Below are positions 47,078 to 55,195 of a stretch of 64,000 nucleotides of DNA, in pieces (within the stretch, counting starts at the first letter, position 1; each line of letters opens with the position of its first letter). The position numbers and the translations under genes are program-made. Below the pieces are notes generated by a model. It was not told where the DNA came from, ran no database searches, and saw only the letters and a program-made list of their open reading frames with translations. Source of the DNA: Rhodococcus sp. 105337. Its GTDB lineage: Bacteria > Actinomycetota > Actinomycetes > Mycobacteriales > Mycobacteriaceae. The stretch covers positions 124,001-188,000 of the forward strand of contig NZ_JABAGQ010000001.1 of the NCBI RefSeq assembly GCF_012844225.1. The letters are read 5' to 3'.

Positions 47078-47695
47078 TCAGCCGGCGGACAGCAATGCGA
47101 GTGCGATGCGATCGGCCACGGTGGCGGGCTCCCCTGCGACCGCGGCGTGCAGTTCGTCGGAGTCGACACGCCCGAGTGTGATCGCGTCTCCCACGAGTTC
47201 GTCGAGCACCTCCTGCGACACGCCACCGGCAGCGAGGTCCACAGCGGTCCGCGCGGGTGTCGTGACGCGGAAACATCCGACGACTTCGCAGTCCCGGTCC
47301 GACAGCACCCGATGGTGCAGCGCCAGCCGATTGCTCGGGACCGTGCGCTGATCCAGCGTGGACAGGTGCAGGAAGCGTGGCTGCAGGTGCCCCATGCCGT
47401 GCAGGTCGGCGGCGCTCTGGTGTGAGACGACCGCGGCGCCTTCGTACCAGGCACACCACCGTGCGAATTCGTCGAACTTCGTCTGCGGACTGTCGCTCAT
47501 CCGAAACAGGTCGGTGTCGATCCGGATCCACAGACCCGCTTCGATGCGGGGCCGGAAGCCGTCGGTACCGATACCGTTCCCGGTAGCCTGACGCGCGGTG
47601 AAATACCCGGCCTGAGCCACGGCGAGCTGCCGCAACAGGCTGTCGGGATCGACCTGCCCGGATGCGCCGCTCTCTGAATCCGCCCACCCTGTCAT
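47078..47695 (-). CDS. AbiEi-type antitoxin-domain protein without visible toxin partner
   Basis: Protein of 205 residues. The N-terminal winged-helix-like segment (LAVAQAGYFTARQATGNGI, RIEAGLWIRI) matches the AbiEi antitoxin N-terminal domain common in actinobacterial orphan proteins; the rest (SHQSAADLHGMG, TTPARTAVDLAAG) is the usual companion domain. No AbiEii-like nucleotidyltransferase is adjacent, so a toxin-antitoxin role is doubtful. ATG 47695. A Crp-like site lies just upstream. Confidence 0.7.
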   Translation of the reverse strand: MTGWADSESGASGQVDPDSLLRQLAVAQAGYFTARQATGNGIGTDGFRPRIEAGLWIRIDTDLFRMSDSPQTKFDEFARWCAWYEGAAVVSHQSAADLHGMGHLQPRFLHLSTLDQRTVPSNRLALHHRVLSDRDCEVVGCFRVTTPARTAVDLAAGGVSQEVLDELVGDAITLGRVDSDELHAAVAGEPATVADRIALALLSAG

Positions 47696-47717
47696 GGCCG
47701 CCAGCCTACCGAACTCC

Positions 47718-47733
47718 TGTGGTGTAGCTCACA
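47718..47733. promoter_or_regulatory. Crp-like site between AbiEi-type and DUF2993 genes
   Basis: TGTGG-TGTAGC-TCACA differs from TGTGA-N6-TCACA at one position. It lies 23 bp from the AbiEi-type ATG and 66 bp from the DUF2993 ATG, so it could act on either. Confidence 0.5.
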
Positions 47734-47798
47734 GATTCGGGCCAACGAGTGTGCGTGTGCTCATAGCTTCCTCAGACTTGTGCTGAACAATCTCGACC

Positions 47799-48551
47799 AT
47801 GACGCAAAGGAACCGCACCCGACTCGTCACGATCGCCGTCGTTCTCGTCGCCGCCCTCGTCGCGGTACTCGTGGGCGCCGAGGTCTATGTCCGCAATCGC
47901 GCAACGACCTGCCTGGCTCAGTCGTTCGAGAGTGAACTCGGTACCGGTGTGGACGTGGACCTGAGCTGGAAACCTGTCCTGTTGCAGCTCGTCGACAAGC
48001 AGGTTCCGTCCGTCACCCTCGACAGCGACGACACCGCGTTCGGCCCCGCCGAGGAGATGCAGGTGCACGCGGTCGTCCGGAACGTGGACCTGCGAGAATC
48101 CGCGGAGGGTGCCGGCACCATCGGAAGCTCCAGCGCCGAGGTCACGTGGCCCACCAGCGGCATCCTCGCGACCGTGCAAGCGCAGTCGGTGGGCGGACTG
48201 GTCAGCGATGTCACCGCCGATCCCGCCGCCGGGACGCTGACGTTCGTCGTCGGCGGGGACGGTCTCGCGGAATTCACGGTGCGGCCCACCGTGACCGACG
48301 GAGCGGTCGCCGTCCAGACGGTCGACGCCTCGGTTCTCGGCTTCGGGTTGCCGACCTCGCTCGTGGACGGGATCGTGGAGATCCTGACCTCGGGGCTGCA
48401 GCAGTACCCGCTCGGGATGAAGGCGACCGCCGTGTCCGTCACCGACGCCGGCGTCGAACTCACCCTCGAGGGCGGCAGTTACGTGCTCCCGGAGAACCCG
48501 GAAGGAGCACAGCAGCAGCAGGACCAGGGTTCGTGCGGCGTGCTCGTGTGA
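47799..48551 (+). CDS. DUF2993 (LmeA-like) membrane-anchored protein
   Basis: Protein of 250 residues with an N-terminal membrane helix or uncleaved signal (about 8-28) followed by an extracytoplasmic DUF2993 domain (SFESELGTGVDVDLSW; VTDAGVELTLEGGSYVLP). A Gln-rich tail ends in GSCGVLV. The mycobacterial relative LmeA binds phosphoinositides during lipomannan elongation. ATG 47799, with AACAAT seven bases upstream. It converges with deoC. Confidence 0.82.
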   Translation: MTQRNRTRLVTIAVVLVAALVAVLVGAEVYVRNRATTCLAQSFESELGTGVDVDLSWKPVLLQLVDKQVPSVTLDSDDTAFGPAEEMQVHAVVRNVDLRESAEGAGTIGSSSAEVTWPTSGILATVQAQSVGGLVSDVTADPAAGTLTFVVGGDGLAEFTVRPTVTDGAVAVQTVDASVLGFGLPTSLVDGIVEILTSGLQQYPLGMKATAVSVTDAGVELTLEGGSYVLPENPEGAQQQQDQGSCGVLV

Positions 48552-48558
48552 CAGGCGG

Positions 48559-49224
48559 TCAGTCGGGCAAGCCGTCGAGGACGGCCCGGCTCCCCGAGAG
48601 CCCCAGGCGCGTCGCGCCCGCTTCGATCATGCGGACGGCGGCGTCCGCCGTGCGGATTCCGCCGCTCGCCTTGACACCGAGACGGCCACCGACCGTCTCC
48701 GCCATCAGCCGCACGGCGTGCTCGGTGGCACCACCGGCGGGGTGGAAACCCGTCGAGGTCTTCACGAAGTTCGCCCCGGCATTCGCGGCCGCGCGGCACA
48801 CCTCGACGATCGCCTCGTCCGACAACGCAGCGGATTCGATGATCACCTTGAGCACTGGATCGAACCCGATCGCCTCGCGCACGGTGAGAATGTCCGCGAG
48901 AACCGCGTTGTAGTCCCCTGCCACAGCCGCGCCGATGTCGATCACCATGTCGACCTCGCGGGCCCCTTCCTCCACCGCGAGGCGGGCTTCCGCCCCTTTG
49001 ATCAGCGAGTGGTGCTTGCCCGAGGGGAAACCGGCGACGGTCGCGATCACCAGGCCCTCGGCGCGGAGCGGAAGCATCGAGGGCGACACGCACACCGCGT
49101 ACACGCCGAGTTCCCGGGCTTCGTCGACGAGGGCGCGCACCGCCTGCGACGACGCCTCCGGAGCCAGCAGGGTGTGGTCGATCATCGCGGCGACCCGCGA
49201 GCGGGTGAGCGTGGTGTCGGACAT
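48559..49224 (-). CDS. deoC: Deoxyribose-phosphate aldolase
   Basis: Class I aldolase of 221 residues that cleaves deoxyribose-5-phosphate to glyceraldehyde-3-phosphate and acetaldehyde. The Schiff-base lysine is in NFVKTSTGF and the second catalytic lysine in [10 protein letters not shown]; the N-terminus is [15 protein letters not shown] 49224 has GGAAAG upstream. No other deo genes are adjacent. Confidence 0.95.
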   Translation of the reverse strand: MSDTTLTRSRVAAMIDHTLLAPEASSQAVRALVDEARELGVYAVCVSPSMLPLRAEGLVIATVAGFPSGKHHSLIKGAEARLAVEEGAREVDMVIDIGAAVAGDYNAVLADILTVREAIGFDPVLKVIIESAALSDEAIVEVCRAAANAGANFVKTSTGFHPAGGATEHAVRLMAETVGGRLGVKASGGIRTADAAVRMIEAGATRLGLSGSRAVLDGLPD

Positions 49225-49288
49225 GACGCCAGCTTTCCACACCGCGAAAGCGGTTGCCGGTCACGCGCGGTGCGGCCAGACTTGCGGG

Positions 49289-49825
49289 GTGATCATTCGC
49301 CGGGAACTGCCGTCGGACTCGGGTGCTGTGTACGAGGTTCATCGCCGGGCCTTCGCCGCCGTCACCCCGCCCGGCCTCGTCCCGGTCGAGCCCGGCCTCG
49401 TCGACACCCTCCGCACCGGGCCCCACTGGCTGCCCCCGTTCTCACTGGTGTGCGAGCACGCGACGAACGGCATCGTCGGTCACGTCTGTGCGACCCGCGG
49501 CGATGTCGGCGGGTATCCGGCCCTCGCGCTGGGGCCGATCGGGGTACTCCCCGACATGGCAAGGTTCGGGATCGGTTCGGCTCTGATGCACGCTGTGCTC
49601 GGTGCTGCCGACGCGCTCGACGAGTCGATCGTCGTGTTGCTCGGCCACCTCGACTACTACCCGCGGTTCGGGTTCGTGCCCGCGGCGGATCTCGGGATCA
49701 CCCCCGACGTTCCGGAATGGGCGTCGCACCTGCAGGCGCGCCCGCTCACCGGCTACCGGCCGGAGATGACGGGCGAGTTCCGGTATCCGTCCGCGTTCTA
49801 CGAACTCGGCGGGGCAGGGTCGTGA
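49289..49825 (+). CDS. GNAT-family N-acetyltransferase
   Basis: Protein of 178 residues. Motif A is ALGPIGVLPDMARFGIGSALM and motif B LLGHLDYYPRFGFVPA, typical of the YhbS-like GNAT group. The start is GTG at 49289; CAGACT six bases upstream suggests a leaderless start. Its stop overlaps the GTG of the next gene (GTGA). Substrate unknown. Confidence 0.88.
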   Translation: MIIRRELPSDSGAVYEVHRRAFAAVTPPGLVPVEPGLVDTLRTGPHWLPPFSLVCEHATNGIVGHVCATRGDVGGYPALALGPIGVLPDMARFGIGSALMHAVLGAADALDESIVVLLGHLDYYPRFGFVPAADLGITPDVPEWASHLQARPLTGYRPEMTGEFRYPSAFYELGGAGS

Positions 49826-50721
49826 ACACCGAGGAGAATCGTCCACCCGATACCGGGGCGAACCACCCGGATGGCAGCGGAGTCGCCGAGACCGCGCGCA
49901 CGTTCGATGCCGCGAGCACCGACTTCGAGATACTCACGCCCACCTTGTGGGGACCGGCCGGCCAGGCGCTCGTCTTCCAGCTCGGAGTCGGTGCCGGGGA
50001 CACCGTCCTCGACGCCTGTTGCGGCGCCGGCGCGTCGGCTGTTCCCGCCGCGATGGCGGTCGGGCCCACCGGGCGGGTACACGGTGTCGACCTCTCCGAC
50101 GACCTGCTCGAGCGCGGCCGCCTGGTCGCCGAGACCCGCGCCCTGACCAACATCGATTTCGTGTGCGCCGACGTCACCCTGTGGGAAGCGCCCTCCGACG
50201 TACCGGAAGCCGGTTACGACGCCCTCGCGATCTCCTACGGAGTGTTCTTCCTCCCGGATATGGACGCCGCGTTCTCACGGCTCGTGGGCCTGGTTCGGCC
50301 CGGTGGACGCGTGGGGGTCACGGTATGGCGGGCGGACGCGATGAGCGACCTGCGGGACGCGGTCTTCGAGGTCGCCGCCCGGCACTCCCCCGAGTTCGCC
50401 GAGCGCGCGCCGCAATACGACCGCTCACCGCTGCGCCGCATCGACACCTCGACCGCACTCGAGACGTGGCTCGCCGCCGCCGGTACCCACTCGGTCGAGG
50501 TCCGGACGTTGTCCAACCTGATCCCGGCGACCGAGGACCTGTGCTGGGCGCTCGTCGCGGGCACCGGATGGCGGATGGCATTGTCCGGATTGGATGCGGG
50601 GCAGGTGGACTCGGTGAAGCAGGACCTGGCCGAGACGATCACCGCGCGGGGTATACACACCGTCGACGCCACTACTCTCTTCGGCACCGCGACCGTCCGG
50701 CGCCCTCCGCCGCCGATGTGA
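49822..50721 (+). CDS. SAM-dependent methyltransferase (Methyltransf_11/25 type)
   Basis: Protein of 299 residues. Motif I is VLDACCGAGASAVPAA, post-I VHGVDLSDDLLERG, motif III DALAISYGVFFLPDMDAAF and VRPGGRVGVTVW, as in UbiE-type small-molecule methyltransferases. The start is GTG at 49822, overlapping the acetyltransferase stop, with GGCAGGG upstream. The coupled acetyl- and methyltransferases may modify one metabolite. Confidence 0.88.
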   Translation: MNTEENRPPDTGANHPDGSGVAETARTFDAASTDFEILTPTLWGPAGQALVFQLGVGAGDTVLDACCGAGASAVPAAMAVGPTGRVHGVDLSDDLLERGRLVAETRALTNIDFVCADVTLWEAPSDVPEAGYDALAISYGVFFLPDMDAAFSRLVGLVRPGGRVGVTVWRADAMSDLRDAVFEVAARHSPEFAERAPQYDRSPLRRIDTSTALETWLAAAGTHSVEVRTLSNLIPATEDLCWALVAGTGWRMALSGLDAGQVDSVKQDLAETITARGIHTVDATTLFGTATVRRPPPPM

Positions 50722-50778
50722 GGCCGAAGGACCCCGTCCGCGGAAAACGGATTCGGGGCACCTGAGAGAATCGGATCC

Positions 50779-51666
50779 ATGACGCTTGCTTCCTCGACCG
50801 ACAACCGCCGCTACGTCCTGACCTTGGGCTGCCCGGACACAACCGGGATCGTCGCCCGGATTTCGACCTTCCTCGCGGACGTCGGCGGTTCGATCATGGA
50901 AGCGGCGTACCACGCCGACCAGGACAGTGGCTGGTTCTTCACACGCCAGGCTGTGCGCGCCTCGTCGATCCCGTTCTCGATCGAGGAACTGCGCGCCCAA
51001 TTCGCCGCGGTCGCCGAGGCCATCGGCCCGGAAACCGAATGGACACTCTCGGACACCGGCAAGCGCAAGCGTGTCGTGCTTCTCGTCAGCAAGGAAGCGC
51101 ACTGTCTGCACGACATCCTGGGCAGGGTCGCGGCCGGCGAACTCGAAGCCGATGTGTGCGCGGTCATCGGGAATCATCCGGAACTCGAGTCCGTCGCGCG
51201 TCGGCACGGCATCGATTTCCATTACGTGTCGTTCCCGAAGGACCCCGCCGAGCGGGGACCGGCGTTCGAACAGGTACGCAAACTCGTCGACGCCCACGAT
51301 CCGCACGCGGTGGTGCTCGCTCGCTTCATGCAGGTGCTGCCGCAGTCGCTGTGCGAGCACTGGGCGGGTCGCGCGATCAACATCCACCACAGCTTTCTTC
51401 CGTCGTTCATCGGCGCTCGCCCGTACCACCAGGCGTTCACTCGCGGCGTGAAGCTGATCGGGGCGACCTGCCACTACGTGACCGCCGAACTCGACGCCGG
51501 GCCGATCATCGAGCAGGACGTCATCCGGGTCAGCCACAGCGACAGCGTCAACGACATGGTGCGCCAGGGCCGCGACGTCGAGAAGCTCGTGCTCGCCCGC
51601 GGATTGCGCTGGCACCTCGAGGATCGAGTTCTGGTGCACGACAGCAAGACCGTGGTCTTCAGCTGA
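50779..51666 (+). CDS. purU: Formyltetrahydrofolate deformylase
   Basis: Enzyme of 295 residues that hydrolyses 10-formyl-THF to THF and formate. The N-terminal ACT domain (about 10-85, TLGCPDTTGIVARISTFLAD) is followed by a formyltransferase-like domain with INIHHSFLPSFIGARPYHQA and GATCHYVTAELDAGPIIEQ, containing the catalytic Asn/His/Asp. ATG 50779, with GAGAAT seven bases upstream; probably leaderless. It balances one-carbon pools. Confidence 0.95.
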   Translation: MTLASSTDNRRYVLTLGCPDTTGIVARISTFLADVGGSIMEAAYHADQDSGWFFTRQAVRASSIPFSIEELRAQFAAVAEAIGPETEWTLSDTGKRKRVVLLVSKEAHCLHDILGRVAAGELEADVCAVIGNHPELESVARRHGIDFHYVSFPKDPAERGPAFEQVRKLVDAHDPHAVVLARFMQVLPQSLCEHWAGRAINIHHSFLPSFIGARPYHQAFTRGVKLIGATCHYVTAELDAGPIIEQDVIRVSHSDSVNDMVRQGRDVEKLVLARGLRWHLEDRVLVHDSKTVVFS

Positions 51667-51677
51667 TTCCGGCCGTC

Positions 51678-51707
51678 CCGGCGCTCGCTTCCGCCCCTCG
51701 GCGCCGG
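51678..51707. terminator. GC-rich hairpin between convergent purU and hydrolase genes
   Basis: Stem ccggcgc / gcgccgg (7 bp) with a 16-base loop, 11 bases past the purU stop and 5 bases from the hydrolase stop. No T-tract, so only a candidate. Confidence 0.4.
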
Positions 51708-51711
51708 CCGC

Positions 51712-52752
51712 TCAGCCGACGAGCGCCTGCGCCTTCCCCACGAGATGCAGCAGTTCGTCGTTGACGCGGTCGATCGCCTCGACCGAACTCATGTGGCCCA
51801 CACCGTCGAGCACGACCAGCCGCTCGAGGTTGCCTGCTTCTTCGAGTACGGCGGCGAGTCGCCGGGCATGGACGGGCGGGGTGAGGCGATCGGCGGTGCC
51901 CACGAGGACGGTGGTCGGCACCGTGAGGTTCTGCAGGCCCTCGTGGATGTCGAGTGCACTGAGTGCGTGTCCCCAGCCGCCGCGGGTGCGCGGCGGGCAG
52001 CCGAGCACGATCTGCTGGCAGAAGGCCACTTCCGCGCCACTCGCGTTCGGCGACAGCGCGATGTAGCGCAGCGCCCGGGTGGTCACGGACGATTCGACGA
52101 GCGGAACGGTCGCACCCATCACGCGCCGGGCGACCGGCACGGGCACCTTGGGAAAGCGCTGGGGTAGCGGCACGATCGCCGAATCCGCGACGAGATTGTC
52201 GGTGCCGGTGCTTGCCAGCAGTACACCGGCGACGCGACGGTCGACCTGGTCGGGATACTTCTCGGCCCACGCGATGATGCTCATGCCGCCCATGCTGTGG
52301 CCCGCGAGGATCGCTGTGCGCCCGGCCGGCACGGTGGCGTCGAGCACCGAGTTGAGGTCGTCAGCGAGCACGTCCGCTCCGAGAGGCCGTGCGCCCGCGT
52401 CGCTGTTGCCGTGGCCTCGCTGATCGTAGACAACCACCCGGTAGTTCTCCGCGAACGCGTTGATCTGCGGAGTCCAGTACGCCGCGTTGCACGTCCAGCC
52501 GTGGCAGAAGACCAGGGTCTGCGCCTCGGGATCCCCGTAGGCCAGTACATTCAGGCGTGCCCCGTCGTCGGTCTGGACCTCGATCGTGTCCGGCTCGAGG
52601 GACGGGGGCGAGAGAAGCGCGTGCGGCGAGACGTCTTCCGCGCGGACGACGGTGCGTCGCCGCCGCCGTGAGGCGGCCGCCCCTGCCGCGACTCCGACGG
52701 CGAGTGCCACTCCGGCTGCAATCGGCCACGTCGTACGGGACGGCTTCTTCAC
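51712..52752 (-). CDS. Membrane-anchored alpha/beta hydrolase
   Basis: Protein of 346 residues. An N-terminal hydrophobic helix (about 8-28) is followed by ASRRRRR, suggesting a signal anchor. The hydrolase core has TLVFCHGWTCNAAYW, VVYDQRGHGNSD, nucleophile AGHSMGGMS, VGTADRLTPP and VGHMSSVE. The start is GTG at 52752 with AGGAGAA. It follows the AurF-like gene on the same strand after 95 bp that contain tandem repeats. Substrate unknown. Confidence 0.87.
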   Translation of the reverse strand: MKKPSRTTWPIAAGVALAVGVAAGAAASRRRRRTVVRAEDVSPHALLSPPSLEPDTIEVQTDDGARLNVLAYGDPEAQTLVFCHGWTCNAAYWTPQINAFAENYRVVVYDQRGHGNSDAGARPLGADVLADDLNSVLDATVPAGRTAILAGHSMGGMSIIAWAEKYPDQVDRRVAGVLLASTGTDNLVADSAIVPLPQRFPKVPVPVARRVMGATVPLVESSVTTRALRYIALSPNASGAEVAFCQQIVLGCPPRTRGGWGHALSALDIHEGLQNLTVPTTVLVGTADRLTPPVHARRLAAVLEEAGNLERLVVLDGVGHMSSVEAIDRVNDELLHLVGKAQALVG

Positions 52753-52816
52753 TGATCGTTCTCCTGTTGTGTTGTCGTGCGGGTGCGGTGGTGTACCGGG
52801 CGCCAGAGGGCCGGGC

Positions 52817-52856
52817 CTCAGAGGACTGTGTCTCAGAGGACTGTGTCTCAGAGGAC
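52817..52856. repeat. 15-bp tandem repeat (2.7 copies) at the AurF-like gene's stop codon
   Basis: The unit ctcagaggactgtgt occurs twice perfectly and a third time for ten bases. The third copy covers the last codons and TGA of the AurF-like gene, so the unit repeats the gene's 3' end and stop codon downstream. Confidence 0.85.
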
Positions 52857-53795
52857 GTGGGCCTTGCGCAGCAGAAGTGTCGACGGGCCGCCGACCAAGC
52901 CCACCTCGTCGAGGAACTCGATCGTGCGGCGGGTCCCGAGCCTCAGTCTGTCCTGGTAGTGGGTGTTCGCCCGCGCTGCGGCTTTCGCCTCGGCGACGTC
53001 CAGTCCTGCTGCGGCGTACACGCGGTCGTTCACCAGGCTGGTGACGACGAAGTAGGCGCTCACACCGAGATGGAGACGGATCCACGCGCGCTCGAGCCGT
53101 GTGGCACGCCCCGCTCGGCGCCGTGTCTCCTCGCGGGCGTAACGGATGTGCCGTGACTCCTCGACGACGTGGATGTGGCTGACCGTGCGGGTGAGTGGCT
53201 GAACCCGTTCGTCCCGCATGAAGTCGCGCTGCATCATGTCGAGGATTTCCTCGGCGAACAGGGTGCCACCGTAGGCGAGGGCGCCGTTGGCCACCGCTTT
53301 GAAGATGCGCCCGCCTTCCCGGATCCAGCGCTTGGGCCGGTACGAGGGCACGCCGAACCGCTGTGCCGACCGCGCGAACATCACGGAGTGCCGGCATTCG
53401 TCGGCGATCTCGGTGAGCCCGAACTGGACGTACGGCGTCGACGGGTCGCGGCGGTAGAGATCGCGTACGAGCATCTGCATGAGGATCATCTCGAACCAGA
53501 TGCCCGTACCGGCGATGCTCGCCGCTTCGTGGTTGGTGAGGGTGATGCGCTGTTCCTCGGTCATGCGTTCCCACAGGTCGGTGCCGTAGAGGCTGCACCA
53601 TTCGGGGGTCATGCCGTATCTGCCCTCGAGCATGGGGGCGTCCCAGTCGATCTCGAGCGCCGGATCGTAGGACAGTCGCGCGGACGACTCGAGAAGCCGC
53701 TGCGCGGTCTCCTGCCGTTCGGCGTCGTGCGTGTTGTCGCTCGTCGCGGCAGCGGCGTGGGTGTCGCGTGCTCGGTTCGTGCGGGTGAGAGTCAT
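52848..53795 (-). CDS. AurF-like diiron oxygenase family protein
   Basis: Protein of 315 residues. The helical bundle has paired carboxylate/His ligands: TNHEAASIAGTGIWFEMILM, TEIADECRHSVMF (EXXH), FAEEILDMM and HVVEESRHIRY (EXXH), the diiron site of p-aminobenzoate N-oxygenase AurF. It should oxygenate or oxidise an amine or another substrate. ATG 53795, GAGGCGG upstream. The promoter region has a consensus TTGACA at 53858-53863. A membrane hydrolase gene follows. No biosynthetic cluster is evident around it. Confidence 0.85.
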   Translation of the reverse strand: MTLTRTNRARDTHAAAATSDNTHDAERQETAQRLLESSARLSYDPALEIDWDAPMLEGRYGMTPEWCSLYGTDLWERMTEEQRITLTNHEAASIAGTGIWFEMILMQMLVRDLYRRDPSTPYVQFGLTEIADECRHSVMFARSAQRFGVPSYRPKRWIREGGRIFKAVANGALAYGGTLFAEEILDMMQRDFMRDERVQPLTRTVSHIHVVEESRHIRYAREETRRRAGRATRLERAWIRLHLGVSAYFVVTSLVNDRVYAAAGLDVAEAKAAARANTHYQDRLRLGTRRTIEFLDEVGLVGGPSTLLLRKAHVL

Positions 53796-53833
53796 GGCCG
53801 ACCGCCTCGTCTCGGAGATTTACCCGTTACTCG

Positions 53834-53863
53834 AAGTGTCATTATCTGGATCACACTTGTCAA
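53834..53863 (-). promoter_or_regulatory. AurF-like gene promoter region with inverted repeat
   Basis: Minus strand TTGACA (53858-53863) is a consensus -35. The inverted repeat aagtgt-N13-acactt (53834-53839 and 53853-53858) overlaps the -35 and the likely -10, a typical repressor placement. The -10 itself is poor. Confidence 0.5.
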
Positions 53864-53906
53864 GGCACGAGCGGTCCTGAGCGACCGGGAGCGGTGACCG
53901 AGCGGG

Positions 53907-54197
53907 CTACCAGCGGCGGCGCTGAACCTCTTCGACGCGCGGCCGTACATCCACGAGGTACACGCACACCGCGACGACCGCGATGATGCCGAGCAGGCCG
54001 ACAGCGCCGAACAGGATCAGCACCAGCAATGCTGCGACCAGGATGCCGAGCCATACGGGCTTGGTGAGCTTGTCGACGGCGGGAAATGCTTCCTTGGGCT
54101 GGCGAACAGCATGGAAGAGCGCGAACCCGGCTCCCGCGATCGCGATGACCTGCAGTACGAGGATGATCAAACCGGCGAGAGAATCGACATTCGTCAC
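53907..54197 (-). CDS. DUF2516 membrane protein
   Basis: Protein of 96 residues with an N-terminal helix (about 8-30) and a long hydrophobic hairpin (about 47-82), ending in basic residues. It matches the small DUF2516 protein next to hbhA in mycobacteria. The start is GTG at 54197 with CTGGGGGA directly upstream. Function unknown. Confidence 0.82.
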   Translation of the reverse strand: MTNVDSLAGLIILVLQVIAIAGAGFALFHAVRQPKEAFPAVDKLTKPVWLGILVAALLVLILFGAVGLLGIIAVVAVCVYLVDVRPRVEEVQRRRW

Positions 54198-54264
54198 TCC
54201 CCCAGTCTACGAGAACCGGCTCCCGCGCGGTGAGGCGCGGGAGCCGGTCGGAACGGGCCGGCCG

Positions 54265-55194
54265 TCAGGAGCCGCTGGACTTGCGCGGCGCGGCCTTCTT
54301 GGCGGGCGTCTTGCCTGCGGGACGAGCAGGAGCCTTGGCCGCCGGCTTCGCCGGAGCCTTCGCGGCCGGCTGTGCCGGGGCCTTCGCGGCCGGCTGCGTG
54401 GGAGCCTTCGCGGCCGGCTTTGCCGGAGCCTTCTTCGCGGGCGTCGTGGTGACGGGCGTTACCGGCTCGGGCGCCACCGCATCCTCGACCGACTCGGTGA
54501 TCTCATCGGCGGTCTTGCCCACTTCGGACTTCGCCGAGTCGACGCGGTTCGCGGCGTCGGATCCGGCCTCTCGCGCCTGATCTCCGAGTTCGAGCACCCG
54601 GAGCGCGGCTTCGTCACCGGCGTCGGAGATGGCTTCGCCGACGCCTTCGCTGGTGTCGGAGATCCGGCCGGCCGCCAGACCCGCGAGCTTGGCAGCCTGT
54701 TCGCCGACCGCACGCGTCTGGCGCGCCACTGTTCCCAGCGTTTCTTCGGTGAGCTCGACGGCATCTCCGAACGCTGCCTCGGCCCGCTCGAGACCTTCTT
54801 CGACGGCGGGTTGCTTGCGGAGGCGCTCGATGGTCTGCTCGCCACGCTCCGCGAGAGCGGTGTAGAGGTCGGACGCCACCTTGAGGTACGCCTCGGCCAC
54901 GCTGCGCAGCTCGTCGGCGGTGAATCGCTCTCGCAGCTCTGCGATGTCTTCGGGGAGTTCGGAGGGCAGACCCGCGAGGCGTTCCCGGAGGGACTCGACG
55001 GTCTCGGTCAGGTCGGCCGGAAGGGTGTTGAGCTTCTCGCGCGCGGTCCCGACGCGGTCGTTCACGTCGACCTGTGCGTTTTCGGCGCGCTCGCGAACCT
55101 GCGCGACGACGTCGGCCACCGCGTGCACGACGGCATCGCCTGCGCCGACGGCCGCGAAGAGTGAGGTACGGATTGCTGCGTTCGGATCGGTCAT
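54265..55194 (-). CDS. hbhA: Heparin-binding hemagglutinin (HbhA)-like protein
   Basis: Protein of 309 residues. A long alpha-helical coiled-coil region (about 25-200; REKLNTLPADLTETVESLRE) precedes a Lys/Ala/Pro-rich tail of AKAPAKPA-type repeats (about 245-309), as in mycobacterial HbhA, an adhesin also bound to membranes and lipid inclusions. It is longer than the roughly 200-residue mycobacterial form because of an acidic middle helix and a longer tail. ATG 55194 is one base after the XRE gene stop; GAGGAGAA lies across that stop. No signal peptide. Confidence 0.87.
   Translation of the reverse strand: MTDPNAAIRTSLFAAVGAGDAVVHAVADVVAQVRERAENAQVDVNDRVGTAREKLNTLPADLTETVESLRERLAGLPSELPEDIAELRERFTADELRSVAEAYLKVASDLYTALAERGEQTIERLRKQPAVEEGLERAEAAFGDAVELTEETLGTVARQTRAVGEQAAKLAGLAAGRISDTSEGVGEAISDAGDEAALRVLELGDQAREAGSDAANRVDSAKSEVGKTADEITESVEDAVAPEPVTPVTTTPAKKAPAKPAAKAPTQPAAKAPAQPAAKAPAKPAAKAPARPAGKTPAKKAAPRKSSGS
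54329..54424. repeat. Four 24-bp imperfect tandem repeats in the hbhA tail
   Basis: Units of the form ggagccttcgcggccggctt + tgcc repeat four times in register. On the minus strand each encodes eight residues of the KAPAKPAA type. Copy number could vary in frame. Confidence 0.88.
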
Positions 55195-55195
55195 G

